This document shows, piece after piece, positions 1 through 5,693 of a stretch of DNA of 10,757 nt. The translations under genes and the position numbers were made by a program. Source of the stretch: Lysobacteraceae bacterium (GTDB lineage Bacteria; Pseudomonadota; Gammaproteobacteria; Xanthomonadales; Xanthomonadaceae). Under the pieces are notes generated by a model. It had not been told where the DNA came from and made no database searches. It was given only the letters and a program-made list of their open reading frames with translations. Location of the stretch: the NCBI GenBank assembly GCA_027483745.1, contig JAIXTZ010000244.1, forward strand, positions 1 to 10,757, written 5' to 3'. Position 1 is the first letter of the stretch. Each line of letters starts with the position of its first letter.

Positions 1-500
1 CCGCCGGCGATCCGCACCAGCTCCGCCACCCACTGGATGCCGCTGATGCGCGGCTCGTCCCACTCCTCGAAGTAGACACGCGGCCGCACCGGGAAGGCCG
101 CGGCCTTCGCGGCCACCGCCTCGACGCCACGCTCCAGCGCATCGGCGTAGGCCTCGGCCTTGGCCGCGGCCCCCACCATCGCGCCGAGGCGGCGCACGTA
201 ATCGAGGATGCCGGCCACGGAGCGGTGGTTGCTGATCCACACCTCGACGCCGCGGCGCACGAGTTCGGCGGCGATGTCGGCCTGGATGTCGGAGAAGCCG
301 ATGGCGAGGTCGGGCTTCAGCGCGAGGATCTGATCGACTTTCGCGCTGGTGAAGGCGCTGACCTTCGGCTTCTCCTTGCGGGCCCGCGGCGGGCGCACGG
401 TGAAACCGCTGATGCCGACGATGCGCTGCTCCTCGCCGAGGGCGTAGAGCACCTCGGTCGGCTCCTCGACGAGGCAGACGATGCGGCGGGGCCCTCGCAC
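1..500 (-). CDS. Cobalamin-binding protein, BtuF/TroA-like (partial, runs off left edge)
   Basis: Periplasmic-binding-fold (class III, BtuF-like) protein expected to bind cobalamin or a related corrinoid. Only the first 166 residues are in the window; relatives are about 260-300 residues. Residues 6-20 (RRIVCLVEEPTEVLYALGE) are the first strand and helix of the fold. They are followed by VGISGFTVRPPRAR (28-41), KPDLAIGFSDIQADIAAEL (62-80) and SNHRSVAGILDYVRRLGA (90-107), which match xanthomonad proteins annotated as cobalamin-binding. The chosen start is GTG at 500, with GAGG about 11 nt upstream and only 13 bp after the transporter stop. No in-frame ATG lies upstream. There is no signal peptide: the fold begins almost at residue 1. 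The protein may therefore be cytoplasmic, unlike classical BtuF, and no BtuC/BtuD gene is visible. The family call is fairly safe; the ligand is inferred. Confidence 0.82.
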   Translation of the reverse strand, partial: MRGPRRIVCLVEEPTEVLYALGEEQRIVGISGFTVRPPRARKEKPKVSAFTSAKVDQILALKPDLAIGFSDIQADIAAELVRRGVEVWISNHRSVAGILDYVRRLGAMVGAAAKAEAYADALERGVEAVAAKAAAFPVRPRVYFEEWDEPRISGIQWVAELVRIAG

Positions 501-513
501 GAAGGTGGGCGCC

Positions 514-1998
514 TCAGTGCCCGCCGGAGGACGGCATCGCGGACGTGCCCGCGCCGGCCGGCGCACCGGCCAGCGGCACGCGCTTCACGGCCATCCAGGC
601 GATCGCCGACAGGGCCGCGGTGGCCGCACCGACCAGGAACACGCTGCCCTTGTCGGGCAGGTGCTCGATCAGCATGCCGACACCAAGGCTCACCGCCAGC
701 TGCGGCAGCACCACGCTGAGGTTGAACACGCCCATGTACAGGCCGATGCGGGCCGGGGCCACGCACTGCGAGAAGATCGCGAACGGCAGGCTGACGATGG
801 CGCCCCAGCCGAGGCCCATCACCGCCATGCCCACGTAGACGGCCGTGGCGCTGTGCCCCGCGAAATAGACGAAGGCGAAACCCAGCGCCATCAGCGCGAG
901 GCTGGCGGCATGCACATGCACCTCGCCGAAGCGTCGCGCCATCGGGTTCAGCAGCAGGGCGGGCACCAGCGCACCCACGGCGTTGAGCACGAGGAAGGCC
1001 GTCGACATCAGGCGGCCCGTGCCGTCATCGTCGAGCCCGGGGAAGCGCTGCTGCACGAAGGCGATCATGTAGACGAACATCGTCTGCACGCCGATCCACG
1101 AGAGCGCATGCGCGGCCAGCACCTTGCGGAAGGCCGGCAGGTCCTCGCGGGCGGTGTTCGGTGCCGGCTGCGGCTCCATCAGGGCATGCACGAGGAAACC
1201 AACAGCGAGCGCGGCGAATCCGACTTCGATCCACATCGAGTGGTTGGCATTGCCGGTGAGCTTCAGGCCCATCGCCACCATCGCGTAGATCGCGAACGGC
1301 CACAGCGGGCGCATCAGCAGCAGCACGGTGCCAAGGCCGAGCTTGGGCGCACGGGCGTCCGCGGCCTCCGCCTCGGCGCCGGCCAAAGCGCGCGGCTCGG
1401 CGATCAGCATCGGCGGCACCAGCGAGAACAGCAGCACCAGCACCACGCCGAAATAGATCAGCGCGACGTTGCCGAACACCGCGCCGACGGCGTAGGCCAG
1501 CACGCCGAAGGTGCCGGAGACGGTCTGCATCCAGGTGTAGGCCGCGGTGCGCTGCGGGCCTTCGGGCGTGACGTCGGCGATCAGCGAGCGCGTCGGGTTG
1601 AAGCTGACGTTGATCGAGAGGTCGAGCGCGAGCGCGACGGCGATGGCCACGCCGAGGATGGCGTCGAGGCCGAGCGCCTGATCGATGAGGCCGATCGAGG
1701 GCAAGGCCATCAGCGACAGCGCGGTGAGCAGGCCGCCGACGAGGATGAAGGGCCGGCGCCGCCCGCCCCAGAACCACACCTTGTCGCTGACGATGCCGAT
1801 CAGCACCTGGCCGAGGATGCCGGCCAGCGGGCCCGCGGCCCAGACGATGCCGATCTCGTGGATGTCGAGCTGGTACTTGGTGCGCAGCAGCCAGCTGAGC
1901 GCGGAAATCTGCACGGCGAGCGCGAAGCCCATCGCCGTCGACGGCAGGCCGAGCAGCACGAGGAACGGCAGCGACAGCCGTTGTTGCATCTGCAGCAT
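514..1998 (-). CDS. MFS transporter, SLC45/GPH-like sugar:cation symporter
   Basis: Inner-membrane transporter of 494 residues with about 12 hydrophobic segments, likely a proton-coupled sugar symporter. The loop between helices 2 and 3 reads SDKVWFWGGRRRPFI (71-85), the version of the MFS signature seen in sucrose/SLC45-type carriers. It is followed by a conserved block around NPTRSLIADVTPEGPQR. A soluble central loop near residues 205-220 (AGAEAEAADARAPK) probably links the two six-helix halves. The start at 1998 is supported by GGGAGG about 10 nt upstream; a second Met at codon 4 is a less likely alternative. It lies 84 bp after the GFA gene and 13 bp before the cobalamin-binding gene on the same strand, so an operon with the latter is likely. 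Substrate cannot be read from the sequence; sucrose, maltose or a related oligosaccharide are possibilities. Confidence 0.88.
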   Translation of the reverse strand: MLQMQQRLSLPFLVLLGLPSTAMGFALAVQISALSWLLRTKYQLDIHEIGIVWAAGPLAGILGQVLIGIVSDKVWFWGGRRRPFILVGGLLTALSLMALPSIGLIDQALGLDAILGVAIAVALALDLSINVSFNPTRSLIADVTPEGPQRTAAYTWMQTVSGTFGVLAYAVGAVFGNVALIYFGVVLVLLFSLVPPMLIAEPRALAGAEAEAADARAPKLGLGTVLLLMRPLWPFAIYAMVAMGLKLTGNANHSMWIEVGFAALAVGFLVHALMEPQPAPNTAREDLPAFRKVLAAHALSWIGVQTMFVYMIAFVQQRFPGLDDDGTGRLMSTAFLVLNAVGALVPALLLNPMARRFGEVHVHAASLALMALGFAFVYFAGHSATAVYVGMAVMGLGWGAIVSLPFAIFSQCVAPARIGLYMGVFNLSVVLPQLAVSLGVGMLIEHLPDKGSVFLVGAATAALSAIAWMAVKRVPLAGAPAGAGTSAMPSSGGH

Positions 1999-2033
1999 GG
2001 AATCGTTCCCTCCCAGGACGTCGGCGGAGACTA

Positions 2034-2070
2034 CCGGTCGGGGGAGCGCGGCGACAGGGGTTCCGACCGG
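2034..2070. repeat. 8-bp perfect inverted repeat before the MFS gene
   Basis: CCGGTCGG at 2034-2041 is mirrored by CCGACCGG at 2063-2070 with a 21-bp spacer. It lies in the 84-bp gap between the GFA stop and the transporter start, 36-72 bp upstream of the transporter ATG. It could be an operator for a dimeric regulator of the transporter or the stem of a weak terminator for the nlpE-GFA transcript. No T-run follows on the minus strand. The repeat is visible; either function is a guess. Confidence 0.4.
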
Positions 2071-2082
2071 ATGGGCGGGGCG

Positions 2083-2475
2083 TCAGCGCGAAAGGTGGGC
2101 CAGCGCGTCGGCGTTGGCTTCCCAATTGCGGCCGTCGAAGGGCTCCACCGTGATCGAGGCGATCGTGCCCTCGTCGAGGCAGCGCACGTTGACGTCGATG
2201 CCGTCCGGGTTGCTGCGCGGCACGTAGAAGCTCTTGATGCCGCAGACGCCGCAGAAGCGGTGCCGCGCGACACCGCTGTTCCACAGGTAGTCGACCAGCT
2301 GATCCTCGCCCGACAGCAGGCGGAAGCGCGCCGCCGGGACGATCAGGTGCAGGAAACCGGCCTTGCTGCAGATCGAGCAGTTGCAGTCCTGCACCACGAG
2401 GTCGGCCGGCGCCTCCACCTCGAAGCGCACCGCGCCGCAGTGGCAGCCGCCATGGTGGGTCCGGAGCGCCGTCAT
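2083..2475 (-). CDS. GFA/CENP-V family zinc-binding protein
   Basis: Small (130-residue) protein of the glutathione-dependent formaldehyde-activating (GFA)/CENP-V family, a complete single domain. The zinc-binding cysteines are all visible: GGCHCGAVRF (C11, C13), DCNCSICSK (C31, C33, C36) and FCGVCGIKSFY (C75, C78). Family members resemble an enzyme reported to speed S-hydroxymethylglutathione formation, but most are uncharacterised and true formaldehyde chemistry is unproven. The ATG overlaps the stop of the upstream NlpE-like gene in an ATGA junction (2472-2475), so translation of the two is probably coupled. No formaldehyde dehydrogenase lies nearby, so formaldehyde detoxification is not supported by context. 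Likely cytoplasmic; no signal peptide. Confidence 0.9.
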   Translation of the reverse strand: MTALRTHHGGCHCGAVRFEVEAPADLVVQDCNCSICSKAGFLHLIVPAARFRLLSGEDQLVDYLWNSGVARHRFCGVCGIKSFYVPRSNPDGIDVNVRCLDEGTIASITVEPFDGRNWEANADALAHLSR

Positions 2476-2939
2476 CGCCGCTGCAACCTGGCGCCTTCGG
2501 GATCGAGGGCGCGGCCCTCGGCGTCCACGGCCTGCAGGGAGCCGTCGGCATGGCGGAACCAGCGCTGGCCGGATTCCAGCAACATCAGGCAGCTCCCCGC
2601 GACCTCACCAGCACGGCAGTCCTCCTCGCGCCATTCGCCGGCGATCTCGAAGCCCACCGCATCGGCGGCGCCGAGGTAGGTTTCGACCAGTCGATAGCGA
2701 CCGGCGGCGCCGGCTTCGCGCTGCAGTTCGAGCACGACATCGATGCCCTCGCAGTCGGCGCAGGGGAGCACCCCGGCCCAGGCGCCTTCGAAATCCTCCG
2801 CGAGGGTCGCGAGCCCATCGTCGGCGGGCGCATCGGCCGGGGCATCGGACGACTCCCCACCGCGCAGGCAGCCGCCCAGCGTCGTGGCGAAGACCATGGT
2901 GAGAACGAGGACCAAAGCACGGCGTAAGGGGGCAGGCAT
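2472..2939 (-). CDS. NlpE-type outer-membrane lipoprotein (N-terminal NlpE domain)
   Basis: A 155-residue lipoprotein. Residues 1-23 form a lipoprotein signal (MPAPLRRALVLVLTM, then a lipobox LGGC with lipidated C24), followed by an Asp/Ala/Pro-rich linker. The mature domain starts near residue 48 with the NlpE hallmark GAWAGVLPCADCEGI (52-66), containing a CXXC pair (C60, C63). Further cysteines are C108 and C117. In E. coli NlpE acts as an envelope-stress sensor feeding the Cpx system; here only the N-terminal domain is present, as in many short homologues, so Cpx signalling is not implied. The start at 2939 is chosen because the signal peptide begins there; the open frame upstream is antisense to tonB. 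It is divergent from tonB (73 bp between starts) and coupled to the GFA gene. Copper or surface sensing is speculative. Confidence 0.85.
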   Translation of the reverse strand: MPAPLRRALVLVLTMVFATTLGGCLRGGESSDAPADAPADDGLATLAEDFEGAWAGVLPCADCEGIDVVLELQREAGAAGRYRLVETYLGAADAVGFEIAGEWREEDCRAGEVAGSCLMLLESGQRWFRHADGSLQAVDAEGRALDPEGARLQRR

Positions 2940-3002
2940 GGTCCGATGGTAGCCGCCAACCCCGTCCGGCGGCGTCATGCGTTGGAAGCGTGGCCCCACC
3001 CC

Positions 3003-3006
3003 GGAG
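3003..3006 (+). promoter_or_regulatory. Ribosome binding site deciding the tonB start
   Basis: GGAG at 3003-3006 lies 6 nt before ATG 3013. This favours 3013 over the in-frame ATG at 2977, which has no comparable purine stretch and would add twelve residues, largely charged or Pro, before the membrane anchor. Confidence 0.6.
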
Positions 3007-3012
3007 CCCGCC

Positions 3013-3678
3013 ATGCGAACCGCAGCATCTCTTACGTCTTCCGCCCTGCCCGCGGGTTTCAGCCTGCCGCGCAGCGTCGCCATCGCCGCCGCCGTGACGC
3101 TGCACCTCAGCCTCGCCGCGATGCTGGCCATGCCCGTCGCCGCGCCCGACGCCGAAATGCCCGAGCCGACCGTCGTGCGCACGGAGGTGCTGCCGCCACC
3201 GCCCCCGCCGCCCATCGCCCCGCCACCGCCGAGGCCGGTGGTTCGCAGCATCACGCCGCCCCGGTCCGTGCCGCTGCCGACGCCGGTGGTTCCCGTGCCG
3301 GTGCCGGAGGCCGTGATCGCGCCCACCACCGAGACACCGTCCCTGCTCGACGCGGTTGCGCCAGACACGAGCGGCGAGACGACCGGCATCGACAGCGGTC
3401 CCGCGGAGGAAAGCCTGCAGCTGCGCAGCGGCACGCCGCCGCGCTATCCACCGTCGGCGCTGTCACGCCGCCTCGAGGGCGAAGTGGAACTGCTGATCCT
3501 CGTCGGCATCGACGGACGCCCGGAAACGGTGACGATCACGCGCAGCAGCGGCCATGCGGTTCTGGACCGCGCCGCTCGTGAGCACGTGCTGCGCCGCTGG
3601 GTTTTCGAACCGTCGCTGCGCAACGGCATCGCCGTCCCGGCCTACGCCCGCGTGCCGGTGCGATTCAGCCTGCCTTGA
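3013..3678 (+). CDS. TonB family energy transducer
   Basis: A 221-residue TonB-type protein that should couple the inner-membrane proton motive force to outer-membrane TonB-dependent receptors. Order of parts: short N-terminal cytoplasmic stretch; membrane anchor at about 21-44 with the characteristic histidine (H31, in AVTLHLSLAAML); proline-rich periplasmic spacer (seven consecutive prolines at 61-67, then PPPPRP and Pro/Val repeats to about 100); and a C-terminal TonB_C domain at about 140-221 (PPRYPPSALSRRLEGEVELL, then GRPETVTITRSSGHAVLD, WVFEPSLRNGIAVPA, VRFSLP). The anchor has Ala rather than Ser four residues before the His, unlike E. coli TonB (S16/H20). No exbB or exbD lies nearby, so this is probably one of several TonB paralogues. 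Its 3' end overlaps the opposing lipoprotein gene by 14 bp. Confidence 0.92.
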   Translation: MRTAASLTSSALPAGFSLPRSVAIAAAVTLHLSLAAMLAMPVAAPDAEMPEPTVVRTEVLPPPPPPPIAPPPPRPVVRSITPPRSVPLPTPVVPVPVPEAVIAPTTETPSLLDAVAPDTSGETTGIDSGPAEESLQLRSGTPPRYPPSALSRRLEGEVELLILVGIDGRPETVTITRSSGHAVLDRAAREHVLRRWVFEPSLRNGIAVPAYARVPVRFSLP

Positions 3679-4471
3679 GCGGGGCGGCGCCCTGGTCCGG
3701 GGCGCCCGCGTCGATCGACTCGGGCGAGAGCGGCAGCAGGATCGACGCGCCGCGCCCAGCCACGCTGGCCCGGCCGAACCGGGCCCAGCAGCGGGCTTGC
3801 CCGGCCTCGCGCTCAACGGCCTCGAGCGGCGCGCGGGTGTCGCCCTCTGTGCCGGAGGGATCATTCAAAGCCTTCGCGAGGTCGTCGGCGAAGTCACCAG
3901 CGAGCTGGTAGGCGTCGCCGATGCGCGACACCTTCGCGTCCTCGGTGATGGCGCCGGCGCCCTCGGCCCATCGCAGCACCGCGACGTCGGCGAGATCGGC
4001 CCGCACGGCGCCATCGGCGGCGAAGCCCCCTAACCCGGCGGGCAGGCGGAACGGGCCTGGCACGAACACGCCGAGCAATGCCGAAGCCCCCGCCGCGCCC
4101 GACGAGGTGGGGGCGATGGCGGTCACGACGATCTCGATGTCGAGGTCCGCCGACTCGGGATCGATGCGGTAGCGCCGCGCCAGCTGCACGCAGGTGTCGC
4201 GGGCCGCGCGATTGGCCACCAACGCGGCCTGCTCGGGGGTGATGCCCTCGCCCACCGCACCTTCGGCGATGCGCACGCGCGGGAACCCGACGCTGCGGGC
4301 GGCAAGCACGGCCTCCGCATCGACGAAACGCTCGGTCTTCGCGTAGGCCTCGTCCTTCGTCACCGCCATCGGCTGCTCGGTGCGGATGCCGCTGCCGACC
4401 GGCTTCGGCGCGGAGGCGCAGGCTGCGAGCAACAGCGCGGCGAGCAAGATGGGAAGCGTGCGAAACGACAT
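3665..4471 (-). CDS. DUF3313-like lipoprotein
   Basis: A 268-residue predicted lipoprotein. Signal peptide MSFRTLPILLAALLLAACAS has a lipobox (LAAC) with C18 as the lipidated cysteine, and Ala-Ser at the next positions suggests outer-membrane sorting. The mature part contains ALVANRAARDTCVQLARRYR (83-102), a strand IEIVVTAIAPTSSGAAGASA (112-131), VFVPGPFRLPAGLGG (135-149), and near residues 180-200 VSRIGDAYQLAGDFADDLAK. These resemble DUF3313 proteins; the assignment is from memory and not verified. Function unknown. After about residue 205 the tail is low-complexity and rich in Ala, Gly and acidic residues. The start at 4471 fits the signal peptide, although no strong Shine-Dalgarno is seen. 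It is divergent from lexA and converges with tonB. No other lipoprotein-transport genes are near. Confidence 0.72.
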   Translation of the reverse strand: MSFRTLPILLAALLLAACASAPKPVGSGIRTEQPMAVTKDEAYAKTERFVDAEAVLAARSVGFPRVRIAEGAVGEGITPEQAALVANRAARDTCVQLARRYRIDPESADLDIEIVVTAIAPTSSGAAGASALLGVFVPGPFRLPAGLGGFAADGAVRADLADVAVLRWAEGAGAITEDAKVSRIGDAYQLAGDFADDLAKALNDPSGTEGDTRAPLEAVEREAGQARCWARFGRASVAGRGASILLPLSPESIDAGAPDQGAAPLKAG

Positions 4472-4521
4472 CAGACGGCGCCTGCGGGAAACCCTGCGAA
4501 GACTGACGGTCGATCGATGCA

Positions 4522-4585
4522 GGGCACGTGCGGATGGCGTGCCCGTGCCGTGAACGGGCGGCTGTCGCAGCCCGTGAGAACGGGC
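4522..4585. repeat. Cluster of three inverted repeats in the lexA upstream region
   Basis: Three short perfect stems lie within 64 bp. GGGCACG 4522-4528 pairs with CGTGCCC 4538-4544. GCCCGT 4541-4546 pairs with ACGGGC 4554-4559. GCCCGT 4570-4575 pairs with ACGGGC 4580-4585 around a GAGA (GNRA-type) tetraloop. The first two share bases 4541-4544 and so are mutually exclusive, and the two GCCCGT/ACGGGC sets can cross-pair. This is the larger part of the 216-bp divergent gap (4472-4687) between the DUF3313-like gene and lexA. No T-run follows, so a standard terminator is not supported. Confidence 0.4.
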
Positions 4586-4670
4586 CGTGCGGGAATGCCA
4601 CCCACGCCGGTGCCGGGCCACCCGCCCGCCACCGGCCTTCACATCGCGCCTCTTGCATTCCGACCGATAA

Positions 4671-4686
4671 CCACACAAATTTGTGG
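4671..4686. promoter_or_regulatory. Palindromic candidate LexA operator abutting lexA
   Basis: CCACACAAATTTGTGG at 4671-4686 holds a perfect 12-bp palindrome (CACAAATTTGTG, 4674-4685) and, in a nested register, CCACA-N6-TGTGG. It ends one base before the lexA ATG region (ATG at 4688) and sits in a small AT-rich island inside very GC-rich DNA. LexA genes are usually autoregulated, so this is the best operator candidate in the gap. It does not match the Xanthomonas TTAG-type box, the E. coli CTGT-N8-ACAG box or the alphaproteobacterial GTTC repeat. A loose -10-like GATAAC lies at 4666-4671. The palindrome is certain; LexA binding is inferred. Confidence 0.55.
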
Positions 4687-4687
4687 C

Positions 4688-5347
4688 ATGACACTCACCG
4701 ACCGCCAGCAGGCCATCCTCGACTTCCTCCGCGAGCACATCGCGGCGGAAGGCCGCCCCCCGACGCTTGCCGAGATCGCCCAGGCCTTCGGCTTCCGCCA
4801 GGCCCGCAGCGCCCAGGACCACCTGCAGGCGCTGGCGGCCAAGGGCGTGATCGAGCTGGTGCCCGGCGCCCGCGGCATCCGCCTGCTCGACGAGGACGGC
4901 GAGCCGCTGGCCGCTTCGACGGGCCCGGCGGGCTTCGGCGCCGGCGCGGCGGCGAATGCACCGCAGCTGCTCACCCTGCCCTTGCTCGGTCGCGTCGCCG
5001 CCGGCCGGCCGATCGACCCGCAGTCCGATTACGAGGGGCAGATGCTGCTCGACCGCGCGCTGTTCTTCCCGCAACCCGACTACCTGCTGCGGGTGAAGGG
5101 CGACTCGATGGTCGATGACGGCATCTTCGACGGCGACCTGATCGCCGTGCGCCGCACGCCGGACGCCGACAACAACCAGATCGTCGTCGCGCGCATCGAC
5201 GGCGAAGTCACGGTGAAGCGCCTCAAGCGCGGCAAGGGCCGCGTGCTGCTGATGCCTCGCAACCCGAACTACGCCCCGATCGAAGTGCCCGAACAGGCCG
5301 ATTTCGCCATCGAGGGCCTGTACTGCGGCCTCGTGCGCCGCGGCTGA
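4688..5347 (+). CDS. lexA: LexA repressor, SOS response regulator
   Basis: A 219-residue LexA: dimeric repressor of DNA-damage genes that self-cleaves when RecA filaments form. An N-terminal winged-helix DNA-binding domain (about 1-68) begins MTLTDRQQAILDFLREH and contains PPTLAEIAQAFGF and RSAQDHLQALAAKGVIEL. A linker (about 70-95) is followed by the S24 peptidase domain. The cleavage site is A105-G106 in GRVAAGRP, the catalytic serine is S140 in KGDSM and the catalytic lysine is K177 in EVTVKR; all are intact, so it should be cleavable. The recognition helix (RQARSAQDHL) differs from E. coli (RSPNAAEEHL), consistent with a different operator. Start at 4688 fits the family N-terminus; upstream in-frame ATGs (4517, 4595) would add unrelated sequence. 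No Shine-Dalgarno precedes it. A membrane-protein gene follows after 70 bp. Confidence 0.97.
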   Translation: MTLTDRQQAILDFLREHIAAEGRPPTLAEIAQAFGFRQARSAQDHLQALAAKGVIELVPGARGIRLLDEDGEPLAASTGPAGFGAGAAANAPQLLTLPLLGRVAAGRPIDPQSDYEGQMLLDRALFFPQPDYLLRVKGDSMVDDGIFDGDLIAVRRTPDADNNQIVVARIDGEVTVKRLKRGKGRVLLMPRNPNYAPIEVPEQADFAIEGLYCGLVRRG

Positions 5348-5417
5348 ACCGCACCGCCCCATTCCCGCTTCGCCGTTCTTCCATCCGCTACCGCGCTGCA
5401 CGCCACCGGAGTCCCCC

Positions 5418-5627
5418 ATGCACCTCGTCCGCACGCCCGACCTCGCCACCCTGCTGTTCGCACTCTCGCTCTGCGGGGTTTTCGGCGGCCTGTTCGCCTG
5501 GGTGCTCAGCGTGCCCTTCTGGCTCGGCTTCGCGATGGTGGGTGCGGGGCTGTTCGCCTTCGGTCTGCAGCGCCATGACGATCGGCCCGCGCCGCGCCGG
5601 CGCTGGCAGACGCGCGCATCGCATTGA
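5418..5627 (+). CDS. Small two-helix membrane protein, unknown function
   Basis: A 69-residue protein that I do not recognise. Two hydrophobic segments at about 9-29 (LATLLFALSLCGVFGGLFAW) and 32-50 (VPFWLGFAMVGAGLFAFGL) make a probable helical hairpin in the inner membrane. The C-terminal tail (about 51-69) is hydrophilic and rich in Arg (RHDDRPAPRRRWQTR), which by the positive-inside rule suggests a cytoplasmic C-terminus. The start ATG has a good ribosome binding site, GGAG at 5408-5411, 6 nt upstream. It follows lexA by 70 bp on the same strand without an obvious terminator between, so read-through from lexA is plausible. No LexA-like palindrome is seen directly before it. It ends before the strong hairpin at 5646-5692. 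Function unknown; a link to SOS is only positional. Confidence 0.75.
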   Translation: MHLVRTPDLATLLFALSLCGVFGGLFAWVLSVPFWLGFAMVGAGLFAFGLQRHDDRPAPRRRWQTRASH

Positions 5628-5645
5628 GTTTCGGAACGTCTTGGC

Positions 5646-5692
5646 CCGCAGCGGCCCCCATGCGGCCTCGTCCCCGCATGGGGGCCCTGCGG
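5646..5692. terminator. Strong hairpin between convergent genes, possible bidirectional terminator
   Basis: CCGCAG (5646-5651), one bulged C (5652) and GGCCCCCATGCGG (5653-5665) pair perfectly with CCGCATGGGGGCC (5674-5686) and CTGCGG (5687-5692) around an 8-nt loop. This gives 19 base pairs with one bulge. It lies 18 bp after the stop of the small membrane protein and one base from the stop of the kinase on the other strand, a typical place for a shared terminator. No T-run follows on either strand, so it is not a classical intrinsic terminator. It may instead block 3' exonucleases or be part of a dispersed repeat family. Confidence 0.6.
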
Positions 5693-5693
5693 A

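Noticed and set aside
481..2679. Long plus-strand open frame (732 codons) opposite the transporter and GFA genes
   Set aside because: Its product is rich in His, Arg, Gln and Glu with no recognisable domain, a typical antisense shadow in very GC-rich DNA; the minus-strand genes show clear families.
2952..2977. GCCGCC/GGCGGC inverted repeat between nlpE and tonB
   Set aside because: Only 6 bp of pure G/C with a 10-nt loop; expected by chance at this base composition, so not called an operator.
3190..3330. Tandem-repeat-like CCGCC stretch
   Set aside because: It encodes the proline-rich spacer of TonB, so it is explained by protein composition and is not a DNA repeat element.
2472..3434. 320-codon extension of the NlpE-like frame upstream across tonB
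   Set aside because: The extra residues are Gly/Thr/Ser repeats antisense to the TonB proline-rich region; the lipoprotein signal starts at 2939.
3665..5449. 594-codon extension of the DUF3313-like frame upstream through lexA
   Set aside because: The upstream half is antisense to lexA; a lipoprotein signal peptide begins exactly at 4471, so that is the start.
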